64,000 nucleotides of DNA from Acutalibacter muris (GCF_002201475.1 NZ_CP021422.1:1984001-2048000); one strand, 5' to 3'. Shown: positions 35,130 through 44,940, counted from the stretch's first letter. Notes: a model not told the origin generated them from the letters alone. A program made the numbers and translations.

Positions 35130-36786
35130 GTATCACCGCGTTATCGTCCACGTCAATCTTCTCCGCCGCCGGCACCTTGGGCAGCCCGGGCATGGTCATG
35201 ATATCCCCCGCATAGGCCACCACAAAGCCCGCCCCGGAGGACAGCTTCAGATCCCTGATCGTCACTGTAAACCCTGTAGGCCTGCCCAGCAGGGTTGGGT
35301 CGTCAGAGAGGGAATACTGGGTTTTTGCTATACAGACCGGCATTTTGTCGCCGCCCAGAGCCTTTATCTCTTTCAGGGACTTATTTGCCTGATTAGTGAA
35401 AGCGACACCCGCCGCACCGTAAATTTTGCTGGCGATATCGTTTATCTTCTCCTCCACCGGGGCATCGTCGGGATAGATGGGCGCAAATTTGGATTTTTTG
35501 CAGTCTATCACGTCGCAGACGGTCTTTGCCAGCTCCATGCCGCCCTCACCGCCCTTGCCGAATACCTCGGACAGGGCATAGCTGACTCCCAGCTCCCTGC
35601 AGCAGCTGTCTATTACGCCCAGCTCCGCGTCCGTATCGGTGCCGAAGCGGTTGATAGCCACCACCACCGGCACGCCGAACTTATGCATATTCTCCACATG
35701 GGCCTTGAGATTCACAATGCCCTTTTTTAGCGCTTCTACGTTCTCCGTGGAGAGCTCCGCCTTCGGTACGCCGCCGTTATATTTCAGGGCACGCACGGTA
35801 GCCACCACCACCACGCAGTCCGGCGCAAGCCCCGCCATGCGGCACTTGATGTCCATAAATTTCTCCGCCCCCAGGTCAGATCCGAAGCCCGCCTCGGTTA
35901 TGCAGTAGTCCGCAAGCTTTAACGCCAGTCTTGTGGCCCGCACAGAGTTGCAGCCGTGGGCAATGTTTGCAAAGGGCCCGCCGTGCATGATGGCGGGAGT
36001 TCCCTCTATAGTCTGCACCAGATTGGGGTTGATGGCATCCCTCAAAAGCGCGGCCATGGCCCCCTGGGCCTTAATATCCCGGGCATAGACGGGCTTGCCC
36101 TCATAATCGTAGGCTATGAGGATATTCCCCAGTCGCTCCTTCAGGTCCACGGTGTCTTTTGCAAGGCAAAGTATAGCCATGACCTCGCTGGCCACGGTGA
36201 TGATAAAGTTATCCTCCCTGGGCACACCGTTTATTTTACCGCCCAGCCCAACTATTACGTTGCGCAGAGCCCTGTCGTTCATATCAAGGCAGCGCTTGAT
36301 GAGAATCCGCCGTGGGTCTATCCCCAGGGGGTTCCCCTGCTGGAGATGGTTGTCAAGCATAGCGCAGCACAGGTTATTGGCCGAGGTTATAGCGTGCATA
36401 TCCCCGGTAAAGTGAAGATTTATATCCTCCATGGGCAGCACCTGGGCATAGCCGCCTCCGGCCGCGCCGCCCTTGATACCAAACACCGGCCCCAGAGAAG
36501 GCTCTCTAAGAGCTATAATGGCATTCTTGCCTATCTTCGCCATAGCCTGTCCCAGGCCGGCGGTGGTGGTGGTCTTCCCCTCTCCGGCGGGGGTCGGGTT
36601 AATGGCGGTAACAAGTATCAGCTTACCGTCCCTGCGGTCCTTCAGTCTGCTCATGGCCTTATCGCTGATCTTTGCCTTATACCTGCCGTAAAACTCCAGC
36701 TCCTCCTCCAGAAGCCCCAGCTTCTCCCCAATCTCCTTTATGGGCTTCAGCTCTACGCTCTGGGCGATCTCAATGTCAGTCAGCAT
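35116..36786 (-). CDS. fhs: Formate-tetrahydrofolate ligase
   Basis: A 556-residue enzyme making 10-formyl-THF from formate and ATP, common in anaerobic Firmicutes. The P-loop is [14 protein letters not shown] (residues ~65-78); [25 protein letters not shown] residues follow in the FTHFS signature, and [20 protein letters not shown] closes the domain. I start it at the ATG at 36786; a TTG five codons earlier lies too close to the Shine-Dalgarno. With FolD it feeds C1 units. Confidence 0.97.
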   Translation of the reverse strand: MLTDIEIAQSVELKPIKEIGEKLGLLEEELEFYGRYKAKISDKAMSRLKDRRDGKLILVTAINPTPAGEGKTTTTAGLGQAMAKIGKNAIIALREPSLGPVFGIKGGAAGGGYAQVLPMEDINLHFTGDMHAITSANNLCCAMLDNHLQQGNPLGIDPRRILIKRCLDMNDRALRNVIVGLGGKINGVPREDNFIITVASEVMAILCLAKDTVDLKERLGNILIAYDYEGKPVYARDIKAQGAMAALLRDAINPNLVQTIEGTPAIMHGGPFANIAHGCNSVRATRLALKLADYCITEAGFGSDLGAEKFMDIKCRMAGLAPDCVVVVATVRALKYNGGVPKAELSTENVEALKKGIVNLKAHVENMHKFGVPVVVAINRFGTDTDAELGVIDSCCRELGVSYALSEVFGKGGEGGMELAKTVCDVIDCKKSKFAPIYPDDAPVEEKINDIASKIYGAAGVAFTNQANKSLKEIKALGGDKMPVCIAKTQYSLSDDPTLLGRPTGFTVTIRDLKLSSGAGFVVAYAGDIMTMPGLPKVPAAEKIDVDDNAVIHGLF

Positions 36787-36831
36787 GGCTCGCGTCAACA
36801 CCTTTCAGCAAATTTTCTTTATGGCTCTATC

Positions 36832-36929
36832 ATTATAGTGTATCTTTGCGAAATAGTAAAGAGTGAATCGGAAAAAAGAAACAAACAAGGTTTTTCGGTC
36901 TTGCCCACTGCCGTCGGATATGTTATAAT
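36832..36929. promoter_or_regulatory. Divergent promoters of fhs and rodA
   Basis: Leftward: TTTACT (36855-36860), 17 bp, TATAAT (36832-36837) for fhs. Rightward: TTGCCC (36901-36906), 17 bp, TATAAT (36924-36929) for rodA. The two do not overlap. Confidence 0.75.
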
Positions 36930-37012
36930 AACAAAACAGGTCAACATAATTGATGTGCCGTCTTTTTTAAAACTTCAATATATCCGATATTATTATATAA
37001 AGGAATCAATAT

Positions 37013-38221
37013 ATGCTTAACAGTATAGGAAAGAGTATACTTAACTATCTAAAACGCGCTGATATCCTTCTCTGGTTGCTGCTGGCGGCCATGTGCGCCT
37101 ATAGCCTTTTGCTCCTGCACAGCGTTTCCCAGTCTGCCTCCGCCGACTACTTCCGCGCACAGCTGTTCCCCATCGTCCTTGGAGCCGCCGGCGCCCTGAT
37201 TGTCAGCTCCATTGACTATGCCGATATTGCCAACTTTTGGTACATTATCGCGGGTTTCTCTATTTTTTTAATGATATATACCTATCTTTTCGGCGAGCGC
37301 ATTATGGGCTCCGGCGGCGTGGACGCCCGGGCGTGGATAAGTATCGGCAACAGAACCTTCCAATCCAGCGAATTGGTCAAAATAGCGTTTATGATCACCT
37401 TCGCAAAGCATCTGGACATCGTTAAGAAGAAGGGGGCCATTGGAGATTTTCCCCAGATACTCCTGCTGTGCCTTCACGCCGGGATAGCGATGGCCCTGTG
37501 TGAGCTTCAGGGTGACACTGGCGCCACCATCGGTTTTTTCTCCATGTTCCTGTTCATGAGCCTTGCCGCCGGGGTACCCCTTCGGTACTTCGCCATACTG
37601 GCTGGCCTTGTTGTGGTGGCCCTGCCCATCGTGTGGCAGTACGTTCTCAAGGACTATCAGAAGAACCGCTTCGTGGCTGTGTTCAACCTGGACACCGACC
37701 CGGATATACGCATGACCGATGGATTTCAGCAGTGGCAGGGACGCGTTTCCATCGGCAGCGGCGGTCTCCGGGGCCAGGGTCTTGGACAGGGGCCAAGGGT
37801 CAGGAGCAATGTGGTTCCCTTTCAGCACAGCGACTACATCTTCTCCGTAGCCGGCGAGGAGCTGGGCTTCATCGGGTGCGTGGCCATCCTTGGGCTTCTC
37901 CTGCTATTTATGATAAAGATCCTGCATGTGGCAAGCACCTCCCGGGACGACCTGGGCCGGTATATTTGTTTTGGATTCTTTGGGATAATAGCGTTACAGT
38001 CCGTCTGGAACATCGGCATGTGCCTGACGATACTCCCCGCCATGGGTATAACATTACCCTTCTTCAGCGCTGGCGGCTCCTCGTCCATGTGCCTGTACCT
38101 GGGCTTCGGGCTGGTCCAGAGCGTCCATATGCGCCGCAAGGAGATAGACGGCCTGCATCTAAGGCCCAGTCAACCGATTCGGCCCTCCTACAAGAAAACT
38201 CACGAGGTGAAAAAGCTCTAG
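37013..38221 (+). CDS. rodA: SEDS-family peptidoglycan polymerase RodA/FtsW
   Basis: A 402-residue protein with about ten membrane helices. SEDS signatures are visible: GGVDARAWISIGNRTFQSSELVKI, LQGDTGATIGF, the catalytic-loop Asp region around YQKNRFVAVFNLDTDPD, GQGPRVRSNVVPFQHSDYIFSVAGEELGF-type C-terminal half, and ITLPFFSAGGSSSMC. It polymerises glycan strands during elongation. FtsW or SpoVE identity cannot be excluded. It is alone on its strand and ends in a terminator. Confidence 0.9.
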   Translation: MLNSIGKSILNYLKRADILLWLLLAAMCAYSLLLLHSVSQSASADYFRAQLFPIVLGAAGALIVSSIDYADIANFWYIIAGFSIFLMIYTYLFGERIMGSGGVDARAWISIGNRTFQSSELVKIAFMITFAKHLDIVKKKGAIGDFPQILLLCLHAGIAMALCELQGDTGATIGFFSMFLFMSLAAGVPLRYFAILAGLVVVALPIVWQYVLKDYQKNRFVAVFNLDTDPDIRMTDGFQQWQGRVSIGSGGLRGQGLGQGPRVRSNVVPFQHSDYIFSVAGEELGFIGCVAILGLLLLFMIKILHVASTSRDDLGRYICFGFFGIIALQSVWNIGMCLTILPAMGITLPFFSAGGSSSMCLYLGFGLVQSVHMRRKEIDGLHLRPSQPIRPSYKKTHEVKKL

Positions 38222-38248
38222 CCTTCAGAATATTCAATATAGTAAACA

Positions 38249-38287
38249 CAAAAAAGCCGGTACGGCCACGCCGTACCAGCTTTTTTG
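38249..38287. terminator. Bidirectional terminator after rodA
   Basis: A GC stem (GCCGGTACGG with CCGTACCAGC, one mismatch) between AAAAAA (38250-38255) and TTTTTT (38281-38286). It serves rodA and the convergent ATP-grasp gene. Confidence 0.85.
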
Positions 38288-38292
38288 TGTTC

Positions 38293-39303
38293 TCATATAC
38301 CGTCCACAAACTCCCTGAACCTTGGCAGCATACCTATCTTGTCCGGCGTATGGGGCGGCATTTGCAGGATATCGTACCCCGGCAGATTATTCCCCTCCAC
38401 CAGCACCGGGCCCTTGTGCGTAACGGCCACGTCCCAGCCCACATACCGCATCTGCGGTATCACCTCCGAGGCCTTCAGGCACAGTTCCTTCGCCTGCTCC
38501 CAGAGGGGTATTAAAAGCCCCTCTATGGCCACGCCTGTCATGGGGTGCTTCTCATATGTCTTTCTGTCCTTGTCATAGGCCGGGTACTGTATACGCCCCG
38601 TGTCCAGGTCCACCGGCGCGAACATCCCCCCCGAGTGCAGGTTGTCTACCGGGCGGCCGCCGTTGCCTATGCGCAGATGGGCATACAGGATATGCCCGCC
38701 GGTATCGTTTCGGATAGTCACTATACGCAGAGTGTTAATAGAGTATGGATTTAGCGCGTTCAATTCAGGGTGCTGTTCCAGTACCTCCTCGACCACGCCC
38801 ACATTGTCCTCCCGCAGCTTATTGTAAAGCTCCTCTACGCTTGAAAAATCCTTTAGGACCAGCTTCTCCACTCCTTTGCCGCCGGTGCCATCGTTCGGCT
38901 TCACTATAACGGCGTCCCTGCCGCTGACAAAATCCTCCAGCTGGTTTTGGGTGGCCGAAGAAAACTCAAGCCATTCCCTGCCTATATAATCCGCGAACGT
39001 CCGATAAAACGTGCTCTTATAGTCAAAATACTTGTAATATGCGGGATCGTTCAACATCTGTACCAGGGTGTTGTTCACACTGCGCGTCACGTAGGTGGCC
39101 CTCTGTTCCGGGGTCAGATTGTAAAATTCGCACAGCAGATAGTCGTTAAAACCCGCGCCATAGCGTAGTCCGCAGCCTACAATATCAGCAAGCACCGCAG
39201 GGCTGCTCCTGCCGGTGATAGCGTGGACTATGCCCGCCGTGCGGAACAGCTCCTTATAGTCCATACGCATGGCCGTACCAAGGATATAACTCAGCTTGCC
39301 CAA
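38293..39303 (-). CDS. ATP-grasp protein (sugar-transfer-associated type)
   Basis: About 336 residues. The ATP-grasp core is seen in AVIVKPNDGTGGKGVEKLV, VVEEVLEQHPELNALNPYSI and VGWDVAVTHKGPVLVEGNN. The pattern resembles the family associated with polysaccharide or lipid sugar transfer in envelope clusters. The best start is the TTG at 39303 with AAAGGAG 10 bases upstream. DUF3006 follows upstream after 31 bp. The reaction is unknown. Confidence 0.75.
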   Translation of the reverse strand: MGKLSYILGTAMRMDYKELFRTAGIVHAITGRSSPAVLADIVGCGLRYGAGFNDYLLCEFYNLTPEQRATYVTRSVNNTLVQMLNDPAYYKYFDYKSTFYRTFADYIGREWLEFSSATQNQLEDFVSGRDAVIVKPNDGTGGKGVEKLVLKDFSSVEELYNKLREDNVGVVEEVLEQHPELNALNPYSINTLRIVTIRNDTGGHILYAHLRIGNGGRPVDNLHSGGMFAPVDLDTGRIQYPAYDKDRKTYEKHPMTGVAIEGLLIPLWEQAKELCLKASEVIPQMRYVGWDVAVTHKGPVLVEGNNLPGYDILQMPPHTPDKIGMLPRFREFVDGI

Positions 39304-39334
39304 TTTATAGCATCTCCTTTGTGATAGAATAAGC

Positions 39335-39556
39335 TTACTTTCCAAAAGCCCTGCGCTGCTTGGCCGCAATACGCTCCCGGCGGGCACGGGTCTCCCCCTC
39401 GTCAATAAGCAGCTCGCCCTCGTCAGTTATCCTCAATACGTCCCCTTCCTTTGCCCCCTCGGGCAACTCGGAGGTCTCTATGGCATAGTATTTTTCCTCC
39501 GAATCCTCACAAATGGCGAATTTGCCCTCAAAACGGTCTATGCTCAACTGTTTCAT
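39335..39556 (-). CDS. DUF3006 domain protein
   Basis: A 73-residue protein (MKQLSIDRFEGKFAICEDS to RRAFGK) with AAGGAGGAG ahead of its ATG. DUF3006 proteins are small beta-rich proteins often paired with ComEC-like metallo-hydrolases. Here it overlaps the hydrolase gene by 29 bases, which supports joint action. Function unknown. Confidence 0.85.
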   Translation of the reverse strand: MKQLSIDRFEGKFAICEDSEEKYYAIETSELPEGAKEGDVLRITDEGELLIDEGETRARRERIAAKQRRAFGK

Positions 39557-40499
39557 AATCTGTACGCTCCTCCTTATCCAATCTGACCCGCACGCGGCCC
39601 CCATCGTATATAAACACAATATTTCCGTCCGTATCCGTGCGGTATATCTCCGCGCCAACATCCTCAAGACGTTCCAGAACCTCGTCCCTGGGCAGCAGGT
39701 TCCTGTCCAGAGCAGTGGATATCGCCGCGTATTTAGGCGACGTCTCCCATAAGAACCGCAGACTGCTTGAGGTGCTGCTGCCGTGATGACCGACCTTTAA
39801 CAGATCGATATCAATATCCTGCCCGCTTAGTATCAACGCCTGCTCAGCGTCATACTCCATATCTCCGCAGAACAGGGCAGAAAAATCACGGCAGTCCATA
39901 CGCAGCACCAGCGATGAGTTATTCGGATCTTCAAAGCTGCCCATCGGTCCTATGGCTGTAAAAACGGCCTGCCCCATTGTAAAGCTGTCGCCTGGTTCCA
40001 TGGACATAGTATCTGTACCGTTCTGTTCAAGCATACTCAGCAGTGCCGAAAGGCCCGAGCCCTCTTCTGAAAAGTAGCCGGTATCAGCTTGTACGAAAGC
40101 GCCTACGCTGATTTCACCCAGCACGCCCGGCATACCGCCAATATGGTCGCTGTCAGGGTGTGACATTATCAGGTAATCGAGGGCCGTCACCTTGTGTCTC
40201 AGCAGATAGTCCGCAACCGTGTCTGCGGCGTCAAACTTTCCGGCGTCTATCAGCGCCGCATGGTCTTGGCTGCGTATAAGGATAGCGTCTGCTTTTCCCA
40301 CATCAAGTATGTGTATCTCCAGCAGCCCTGTCTCGTCCCGCCGGTCGTTGAATCCAAACTCATAGCACGCCTGCGAAAATATCCGTCGCCCCGCCGGGGT
40401 AATGGAGATTATCAGCGCAGACAAGACCATAAACACCCTCATAATCCTAAACCGCCGCACAAAACTTGTTTTCCTGCCGGAGGCTGTGCTTTTTGACAT
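39528..40499 (-). CDS. ComEC/Rec2-like metallo-beta-lactamase-fold hydrolase
   Basis: A 323-residue protein. A basic N-terminus and one hydrophobic segment (~19-37) suggest a membrane anchor or signal. The hydrolase has HILDVGKADAILIRS, the metal motif HPDSDHIGG, FCGDMEYDAE and VGHHGSSTSSS, the pattern of the ComEC C-terminal domain. No competence channel is attached. A secreted or anchored nuclease or phosphodiesterase is likely. Confidence 0.85.
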   Translation of the reverse strand: MSKSTASGRKTSFVRRFRIMRVFMVLSALIISITPAGRRIFSQACYEFGFNDRRDETGLLEIHILDVGKADAILIRSQDHAALIDAGKFDAADTVADYLLRHKVTALDYLIMSHPDSDHIGGMPGVLGEISVGAFVQADTGYFSEEGSGLSALLSMLEQNGTDTMSMEPGDSFTMGQAVFTAIGPMGSFEDPNNSSLVLRMDCRDFSALFCGDMEYDAEQALILSGQDIDIDLLKVGHHGSSTSSSLRFLWETSPKYAAISTALDRNLLPRDEVLERLEDVGAEIYRTDTDGNIVFIYDGGRVRVRLDKEERTDYETVEHRPF

Positions 40500-40629
40500 T
40501 GATGTAACCTCGTTGGATGAATACTATGCCTGTGTTCTAAATTATTATAGCGCAATTTTCTTCCTGGCGCAACTGGTTTTTCCAAAAGTATAATATTGCT
40601 TGCAAACTCAAAAATTGCTGAAAAAAGGA

Positions 40630-40658
40630 TTGACATCTAGTATGTGAGGTGGTATAAT
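40630..40658 (+). promoter_or_regulatory. tRNA-Trp promoter
   Basis: A perfect TTGACA (40630-40635), 17 bp, TATAAT (40653-40658), about 19 bases before the mature tRNA. Confidence 0.9.
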
Positions 40659-40676
40659 AATCAAGTCTTAAGAGAT

Positions 40677-40752
40677 AGGGGTATAGCTCAGCTGGTAGAG
40701 CAGCGGTCTCCAAAACCGCGTGCCGAGGGTTCGAATCCTTCTGCCCCTGCCA
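40677..40752 (+). tRNA. tRNA-Trp (anticodon CCA)
   Basis: A 76-nt cloverleaf: acceptor AGGGGTA with TGCCCCT (one G-T pair), D-loop AGCTCAGCTGGTAGAGC, anticodon loop CTCCAAA giving CCA, T-loop GGTTCGAATCC, discriminator G and encoded CCA. Its 3' 45 bp is the attachment site for the elements to the right. Confidence 0.97.
40708..40752 (+). other. Attachment site 1 (3' end of tRNA-Trp)
   Basis: The 45-bp segment from the anticodon loop to CCA recurs without change at 48556 and 60974. It is the left junction of element 1 and keeps the tRNA intact. Confidence 0.9.
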
Positions 40753-40759
40753 CTGGTAA

Positions 40760-40791
40760 ATCCCGGAATTCCTTGGAATTCCGGGATTTTC
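40760..40791 (+). terminator. tRNA-Trp terminator carried by element 1
   Basis: Stem ATCCCGGAATTCC/GGAATTCCGGGAT (40760-40787) then TTTTC. Close variants follow the other attachment sites (48629-48659 and 61027-61055), so every element brings its own terminator for the tRNA. Confidence 0.85.
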
Positions 40792-40898
40792 TCGTATTTG
40801 GGGTGGTGGGGTGCGGTCTATGGTGCCGCTCTCTACGGCGTGTATTTTGCTGTTTTTTCGCATCTGGTCGTATCTGTTTCTAACTTTTCCATCTGGCA

Positions 40899-40920
40899 CA
40901 TCATCAATAAATCATCAAAA
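40899..40920 (+). repeat. Arm-type repeat of the elements (5 copies)
   Basis: A 22-bp word with core AATAAATCATCAAAA occurs in the same orientation at 40899, 48444, 48769 (one change), 60862 and 61166. Left-end copies lie 147-169 bp inside each attachment site, right-end copies 91 bp before the next one. Placement suits accessory integrase or excisionase binding. Confidence 0.65.
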
Positions 40921-40955
40921 ATCCGAGGTGCTCCCCTCTCTCGCACTGGCTCTGG

Positions 40956-42173
40956 CTAAAAATTGAACTCGTCTGTTATCCCTTGTAGGCGAGTCGTGTC
41001 TTTCTTGACATAGTACATTTCCGTGATTTGCGAGGTACTGTGTCCCAGGAGGTCGGCTACCTGCCTAGGCGAGAGTGCCATGAGGGTTCCGTCCGGCTGG
41101 CGGATGCCGTTGACCAGTGAGCTGCCGAATGTGTGTCGGAGAGAATGTAGCCCTTTCTGTTCTATCCCGGCAGCTTTCAAAATTCTGTAGTACCTCTTGC
41201 GGAAGTTCACTGGGCGGGTGTAGTCGCCCCTCTCGTCGCTCACGAGGGGCGCTGTGGGGCCGAAATCGCGCTCCTGGCGTAACTCCCTTACTGCCTGTAC
41301 TGCGGCCTGATTCAGCGGCACACGGCGCTTACTGGTGGCTGTTTTCGTTTTGCCAACTTTGACCTCCCTGCCTGGCTCAAAATTCACGCCATCTCGCTTG
41401 CAGACTTCCTTTACCCCTTGGCGCACCTCAAGATATTTATGCTCTAGGTCGATATCGCTGTTAAGCAAGCCCAGCAGTTCCCCGGTGCGCAGGCCGGTGT
41501 TCAGCATGAGGATGTAAGCCGCTGGCTGCTGGTATTTCGGCTTGCTGTTGGCGTAAGTGCTGAATGCCTCGGCCTTGAATTTCTCAATTTCTTCTGGCGT
41601 GAAAATCGTGACAGTTTCCTGCGTAGGCAGATCTTCTTTGTTTTGAGCCGCCATGAAGTTTGACTTTTTTATCATGGGTACGCTGTTCATTGGGCTCTTT
41701 GCTAAAATTTCTTGCTGGGTCAGGTAGCGGAAATACTCGTTGAGGACGATGTACACCTTCTTGACTGTGGTGTAGGCGTAGCCCTCTCCCATCCAGTGGT
41801 TCAGCAGTTCCTTGAGGTCTGCCGCAGTGATATCGCCTACAACTTTCTCTCCGAGCAAAGGAAAAATTTGATGCTCCACCGTACATTCACAGCGGTCGTA
41901 GGTGGTGCGTTCCACCGAGGGGAACTTGAAAACCTGGAGCCAGTGGGTCATGCTCTCGCGGAGAGTCTTATGGGATTCGTCTGACTCCTGCAAGGCATCG
42001 TTAAATGCCGCAACGTAGTCAGTCATCTTCTTTGTGACTTCTGCCTTGGTAGTGCCTGAAAAACTTTTACGCTTACGCTCCCCTTTCTCATCCATGTACC
42101 AGACTGTCCCGCCCCAGCGGTCATCTGTGCGCTTAAAGGCTTTTCCGTTAGTCAACAACTTCTTCTGAGCCAT
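40956..42173 (-). CDS. int: Tyrosine recombinase, integrase of element 1
   Basis: A 405-residue integrase of the Tn916/phage type. The N-terminal half carries an AP2-like arm-binding segment (DRWGGTVWYMDEKGERKRKS) and a SAM-like core-binding domain (~75-165). The catalytic domain has the Arg in LNTGLRTGELLGL, LHSLRHTFGSS (HxxR), LLGHSTSQ and the Tyr in ITEMYYVKKD. AGGAGG lies 8 bases before its ATG. It points towards the tRNA it targets. Confidence 0.95.
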   Translation of the reverse strand: MAQKKLLTNGKAFKRTDDRWGGTVWYMDEKGERKRKSFSGTTKAEVTKKMTDYVAAFNDALQESDESHKTLRESMTHWLQVFKFPSVERTTYDRCECTVEHQIFPLLGEKVVGDITAADLKELLNHWMGEGYAYTTVKKVYIVLNEYFRYLTQQEILAKSPMNSVPMIKKSNFMAAQNKEDLPTQETVTIFTPEEIEKFKAEAFSTYANSKPKYQQPAAYILMLNTGLRTGELLGLLNSDIDLEHKYLEVRQGVKEVCKRDGVNFEPGREVKVGKTKTATSKRRVPLNQAAVQAVRELRQERDFGPTAPLVSDERGDYTRPVNFRKRYYRILKAAGIEQKGLHSLRHTFGSSLVNGIRQPDGTLMALSPRQVADLLGHSTSQITEMYYVKKDTTRLQGITDEFNF

Positions 42174-42782
42174 TTGTCAGCCCTCCTTTCGTCAACAACA
42201 CAACATACCACACTCTGTTGCAAAAGTCTACTGACATTTTTCTTACTTTTTGCTCTGGCATTTCCGGATTTCTAAAGGCCGTATTCTTTGTTATGCGGCG
42301 CAAATTTTGAGCTAGGCGCCTTACCCTTACAAAAGTGGGTTCGGGCTGCTGCCCGATACCTGTGCTGTCCGACAACGTCGGACGAGCGCTCTGCTTGCCC
42401 TTCCACAATAGTGGAAGTTTTTGCATGACATCCACCGACCCCTGATTTCTGAACCTGCTTATTCCTGATTTTGCCCCAACGGTCGGCTCTGCCGTCCGAT
42501 GTTATCCGCGCGGTAGACCCCGCGCTTTAACCTGCTTGGCTTTTCGACCGTTTTCTGCACCCTTTGAGGCTGGATAATCTTTCATATTCCTGCATATCTG
42601 CCCTTTATCTGGCTTAGCAAATACTCCCATCACAAATCGCCACAAATACCCTCACACGGCGTTCTTTACCTGCGGGTGGTAACTTTCTTGACCGCTGCCC
42701 AAAATCGCCCGACACGGCCCTTACACGGCTCAACAGCCTGTTGCTTGTTGATGCTAAGTGTTTTCCTTTTCTGCATATCCCT
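42174..42782. other. Non-coding joint of element 1 with oriT-like remnant
   Basis: No credible gene is seen. It holds a 29-bp repeat (42284-42312), inverted repeats at 42338-42360, GTCCGAC/GTCGGAC (42367-42383) and CTTCCAC/GTGGAAG (42400-42417) around GCTTGCCCT (42393-42401), and a 35-bp iteron-like unit (42631-42665). The layout matches the oriT of element 2, with different hairpin sequences. The relaxase-to-sigma block of element 2 is absent. Confidence 0.55.
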
Positions 42783-44138
42783 CTATTTTCTGCACTGCCG
42801 CCCCATCCAGCGCCAGAGGGTCACAGGCCGTCCCTCGTGCATGACCCTCGTCCCGTCCAGGTCATACACACAGTCATCGTTAAAGGTGTGTATCCAGGAG
42901 AAGTGCCCCATATACTCCAGCGGCCTCCCCTGGCCGTCCTTATACAGCCCGGACTTGTCCACGATCCGCTCGAACAGGGAAACATGGACATTCTCCGCAC
43001 CCGCCGCCTTCAGCCGCCGTACCAGGGGCAATACAAGACCGTCCGGGGGCACGATGGGGTCGTTCTCGGCCTGGGTGAACCACATAGGCAGGTGTTTGAG
43101 GTTCTCAATATCCTGCTCTGAGAAGTCGCTGGGCCGCAGGGCCTCGCACACCGGGTATGCCGCCGCGAAGAAGCCCGGGTAGCTCAGAAGCATCCGCATG
43201 GTCATAAATCCGCCGTTGGAGCATCCGCCGATGTACACCCGGTCCCGGTCGATGTCCGGGTGCAGCTCAATAAACTCGTCAATCGCGGCCTTCACCGCCT
43301 CGGTGTACATGCTTTTGCTGCTGGTAAGCTCCTGGGGATCCTGATGGTTCACCGCGCCGGAATTCATCCAGAAGGTGGGGCACTGGGGGACCAGCACATA
43401 GGCCGCACCTCCCAGCTTGCGCTGAATATCGTCGGAGGAGATGGCCACCACCTTGTTGCCGGTGTAGGCCAAAGCCGGGTCATCGCCGCCCTCGCCGTGG
43501 CCGTGGAGCCAAATCACCAGGGGCAGCTTCTCCGGGAAGGTATGCTCCCACTCGTCGCCGTAGTTGCTGTCCAGGGCGGTGAAGCTTTGCCTGGCATGGT
43601 CCAAGTCCGGGGTGAAATAGCCGTAGTTCAGAGGGAGCGGCTCATAGTGGGAGCACCCATTCTGCCATCCCCTCAGCTGTGGGCAGATATCCCCCTGGGA
43701 CTCGTCGAATATCCAGCCGTTTATGGGCACTTCGCCGGGGATATCCTTCACCTGGGTGACCCGGTAGCGGCACTCCACCAGGGCGTTGTAGCCGCCCTCC
43801 CGGAGGCTCGCCGCCATAGAGTAGCCGATGGGAGCGCCCATCTGGTAGGGCATCTCCAGAGCGATGTGCCCCGACTGGTAGACCTTACCGCCGTTCTCGT
43901 CGCAGGGGTACGCCGCCGACACCGGGCGGTAGCCCTGGGAAGGGAAAATCTTCGGACCGGGCCAGGTGTGGTTCTCAAGGAAGCCCTTGCCGGTCTTGGG
44001 GTCGATGCGCTCCACGTAGACGGAGAAGGTGTCTTTGTCAATGCACTCGGCGCGGACGGACTTGGGGGCTTTCAAAATGAGCTTGGTGATGTAGGGGCCG
44101 TTGTCGGTGACAATGGTGAAGGTTTTGTATGGGTACAT
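42783..44138 (-). CDS. Alpha/beta-hydrolase esterase, cargo copy 1
   Basis: A 451-residue hydrolase without a signal peptide. An N-terminal beta-rich domain of ~180 residues precedes a PHB-depolymerase/feruloyl-esterase-like domain: LPLVIWLHGHGEGGDD (oxyanion strand), nucleophile in GGCSNGGFMTMRML, later Asp around ENDPIVPP and His in GHFSWIHTFND. It ends the cargo operon, 12 bp after the ferredoxin gene. A cytosolic ester-cleaving role is inferred; the substrate is unknown. Copy 2 differs at about seven residues. Confidence 0.82.
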   Translation of the reverse strand: MYPYKTFTIVTDNGPYITKLILKAPKSVRAECIDKDTFSVYVERIDPKTGKGFLENHTWPGPKIFPSQGYRPVSAAYPCDENGGKVYQSGHIALEMPYQMGAPIGYSMAASLREGGYNALVECRYRVTQVKDIPGEVPINGWIFDESQGDICPQLRGWQNGCSHYEPLPLNYGYFTPDLDHARQSFTALDSNYGDEWEHTFPEKLPLVIWLHGHGEGGDDPALAYTGNKVVAISSDDIQRKLGGAAYVLVPQCPTFWMNSGAVNHQDPQELTSSKSMYTEAVKAAIDEFIELHPDIDRDRVYIGGCSNGGFMTMRMLLSYPGFFAAAYPVCEALRPSDFSEQDIENLKHLPMWFTQAENDPIVPPDGLVLPLVRRLKAAGAENVHVSLFERIVDKSGLYKDGQGRPLEYMGHFSWIHTFNDDCVYDLDGTRVMHEGRPVTLWRWMGRQCRK

Positions 44139-44150
44139 GGTTGTCCTCCT

Positions 44151-44924
44151 TTACTTTTGGCAATTCCCCGCAATAATTTCCTTGAGCGGGATGTTGGGGT
44201 TGCGGTAGCGGTGCTCAGGGTTGACTTCCTTGAAGGTGGCGAACTGTATGGACTTCTGTGGGCAGGCGTGGATGCAGGCCATACAGCTTACGCAGTCGGT
44301 ATAGTCGTGTTCGGCCCTGCCCTCTTTCACGCTAATGCACCCCATTGGGCACACCCGTGAGCATATCCCACAGCCGATGCAGTCCTCCGTCACCCGGTAG
44401 TAAGGCTTTACCAGCATGGGGCCGTTCTCTTTTATCATGTTGACAAACCCCTGGTAGAAGTCTTTCTCCTCCTGGCTGGCAAACTGAATCTCCCGCTTTT
44501 TGCCGTCGATGTCGGCCCTGATGGCAGCTAAATGCTCGTCAACATTTTTCTCTGGCTCCAGCTTTTTCTGTTCCTCCATGTCGAACACCGGCAGGGCGTT
44601 GTCCAGCATAATGACGGTGTTGATGTAGTCGGCCTTTTTGCCGACACTTGTAAGGTACTCCTGTACCCGCTCAGCCACGCCGCCGTGGTGGCAACCGTAG
44701 GTGATGACGATGTAAAAGTAGTCTGTCTCAAACTCTGAGTTTTTGATAAACTCCTTGATTACATCAGGCATATCCAGCTCGTAGAGCGGGCAGACGATGC
44801 CGATGGAATCAGCCTTATAGCGCCTGTCCGTCTTTTTCAGCTCCTGAGGGATGCTGACCAGCTCCGTGTCAAACTGCTTGGCGGCATAGAGGCTGTTTCC
44901 GGTAGCAGTGAAGTATAATACCAT
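44151..44924 (-). CDS. EFR1-family flavodoxin/ferredoxin protein, cargo copy 1
   Basis: A 257-residue fusion. The N-terminal flavodoxin-like domain has the FMN loop FTATGNSLYAAK; the C-terminal part has two 4Fe-4S clusters (CIGCGICSRVCP and CVSCMACIHACP). Such proteins shuttle low-potential electrons. The start at 44924 has AGGAGG 8 bases upstream. It lies between the CMD-family gene and the esterase, so it may donate electrons to a reaction of this pathway. Confidence 0.88.
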   Translation of the reverse strand: MVLYFTATGNSLYAAKQFDTELVSIPQELKKTDRRYKADSIGIVCPLYELDMPDVIKEFIKNSEFETDYFYIVITYGCHHGGVAERVQEYLTSVGKKADYINTVIMLDNALPVFDMEEQKKLEPEKNVDEHLAAIRADIDGKKREIQFASQEEKDFYQGFVNMIKENGPMLVKPYYRVTEDCIGCGICSRVCPMGCISVKEGRAEHDYTDCVSCMACIHACPQKSIQFATFKEVNPEHRYRNPNIPLKEIIAGNCQK

Positions 44925-44940
44925 GTAAAATTCCTCCTGT

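Noticed and set aside
42148..42435. 95-codon minus-strand frame upstream of integrase 1
   Set aside because: It overlaps the integrase start and runs through the oriT-like hairpins; its composition follows the repeats and it has no ribosome binding site.
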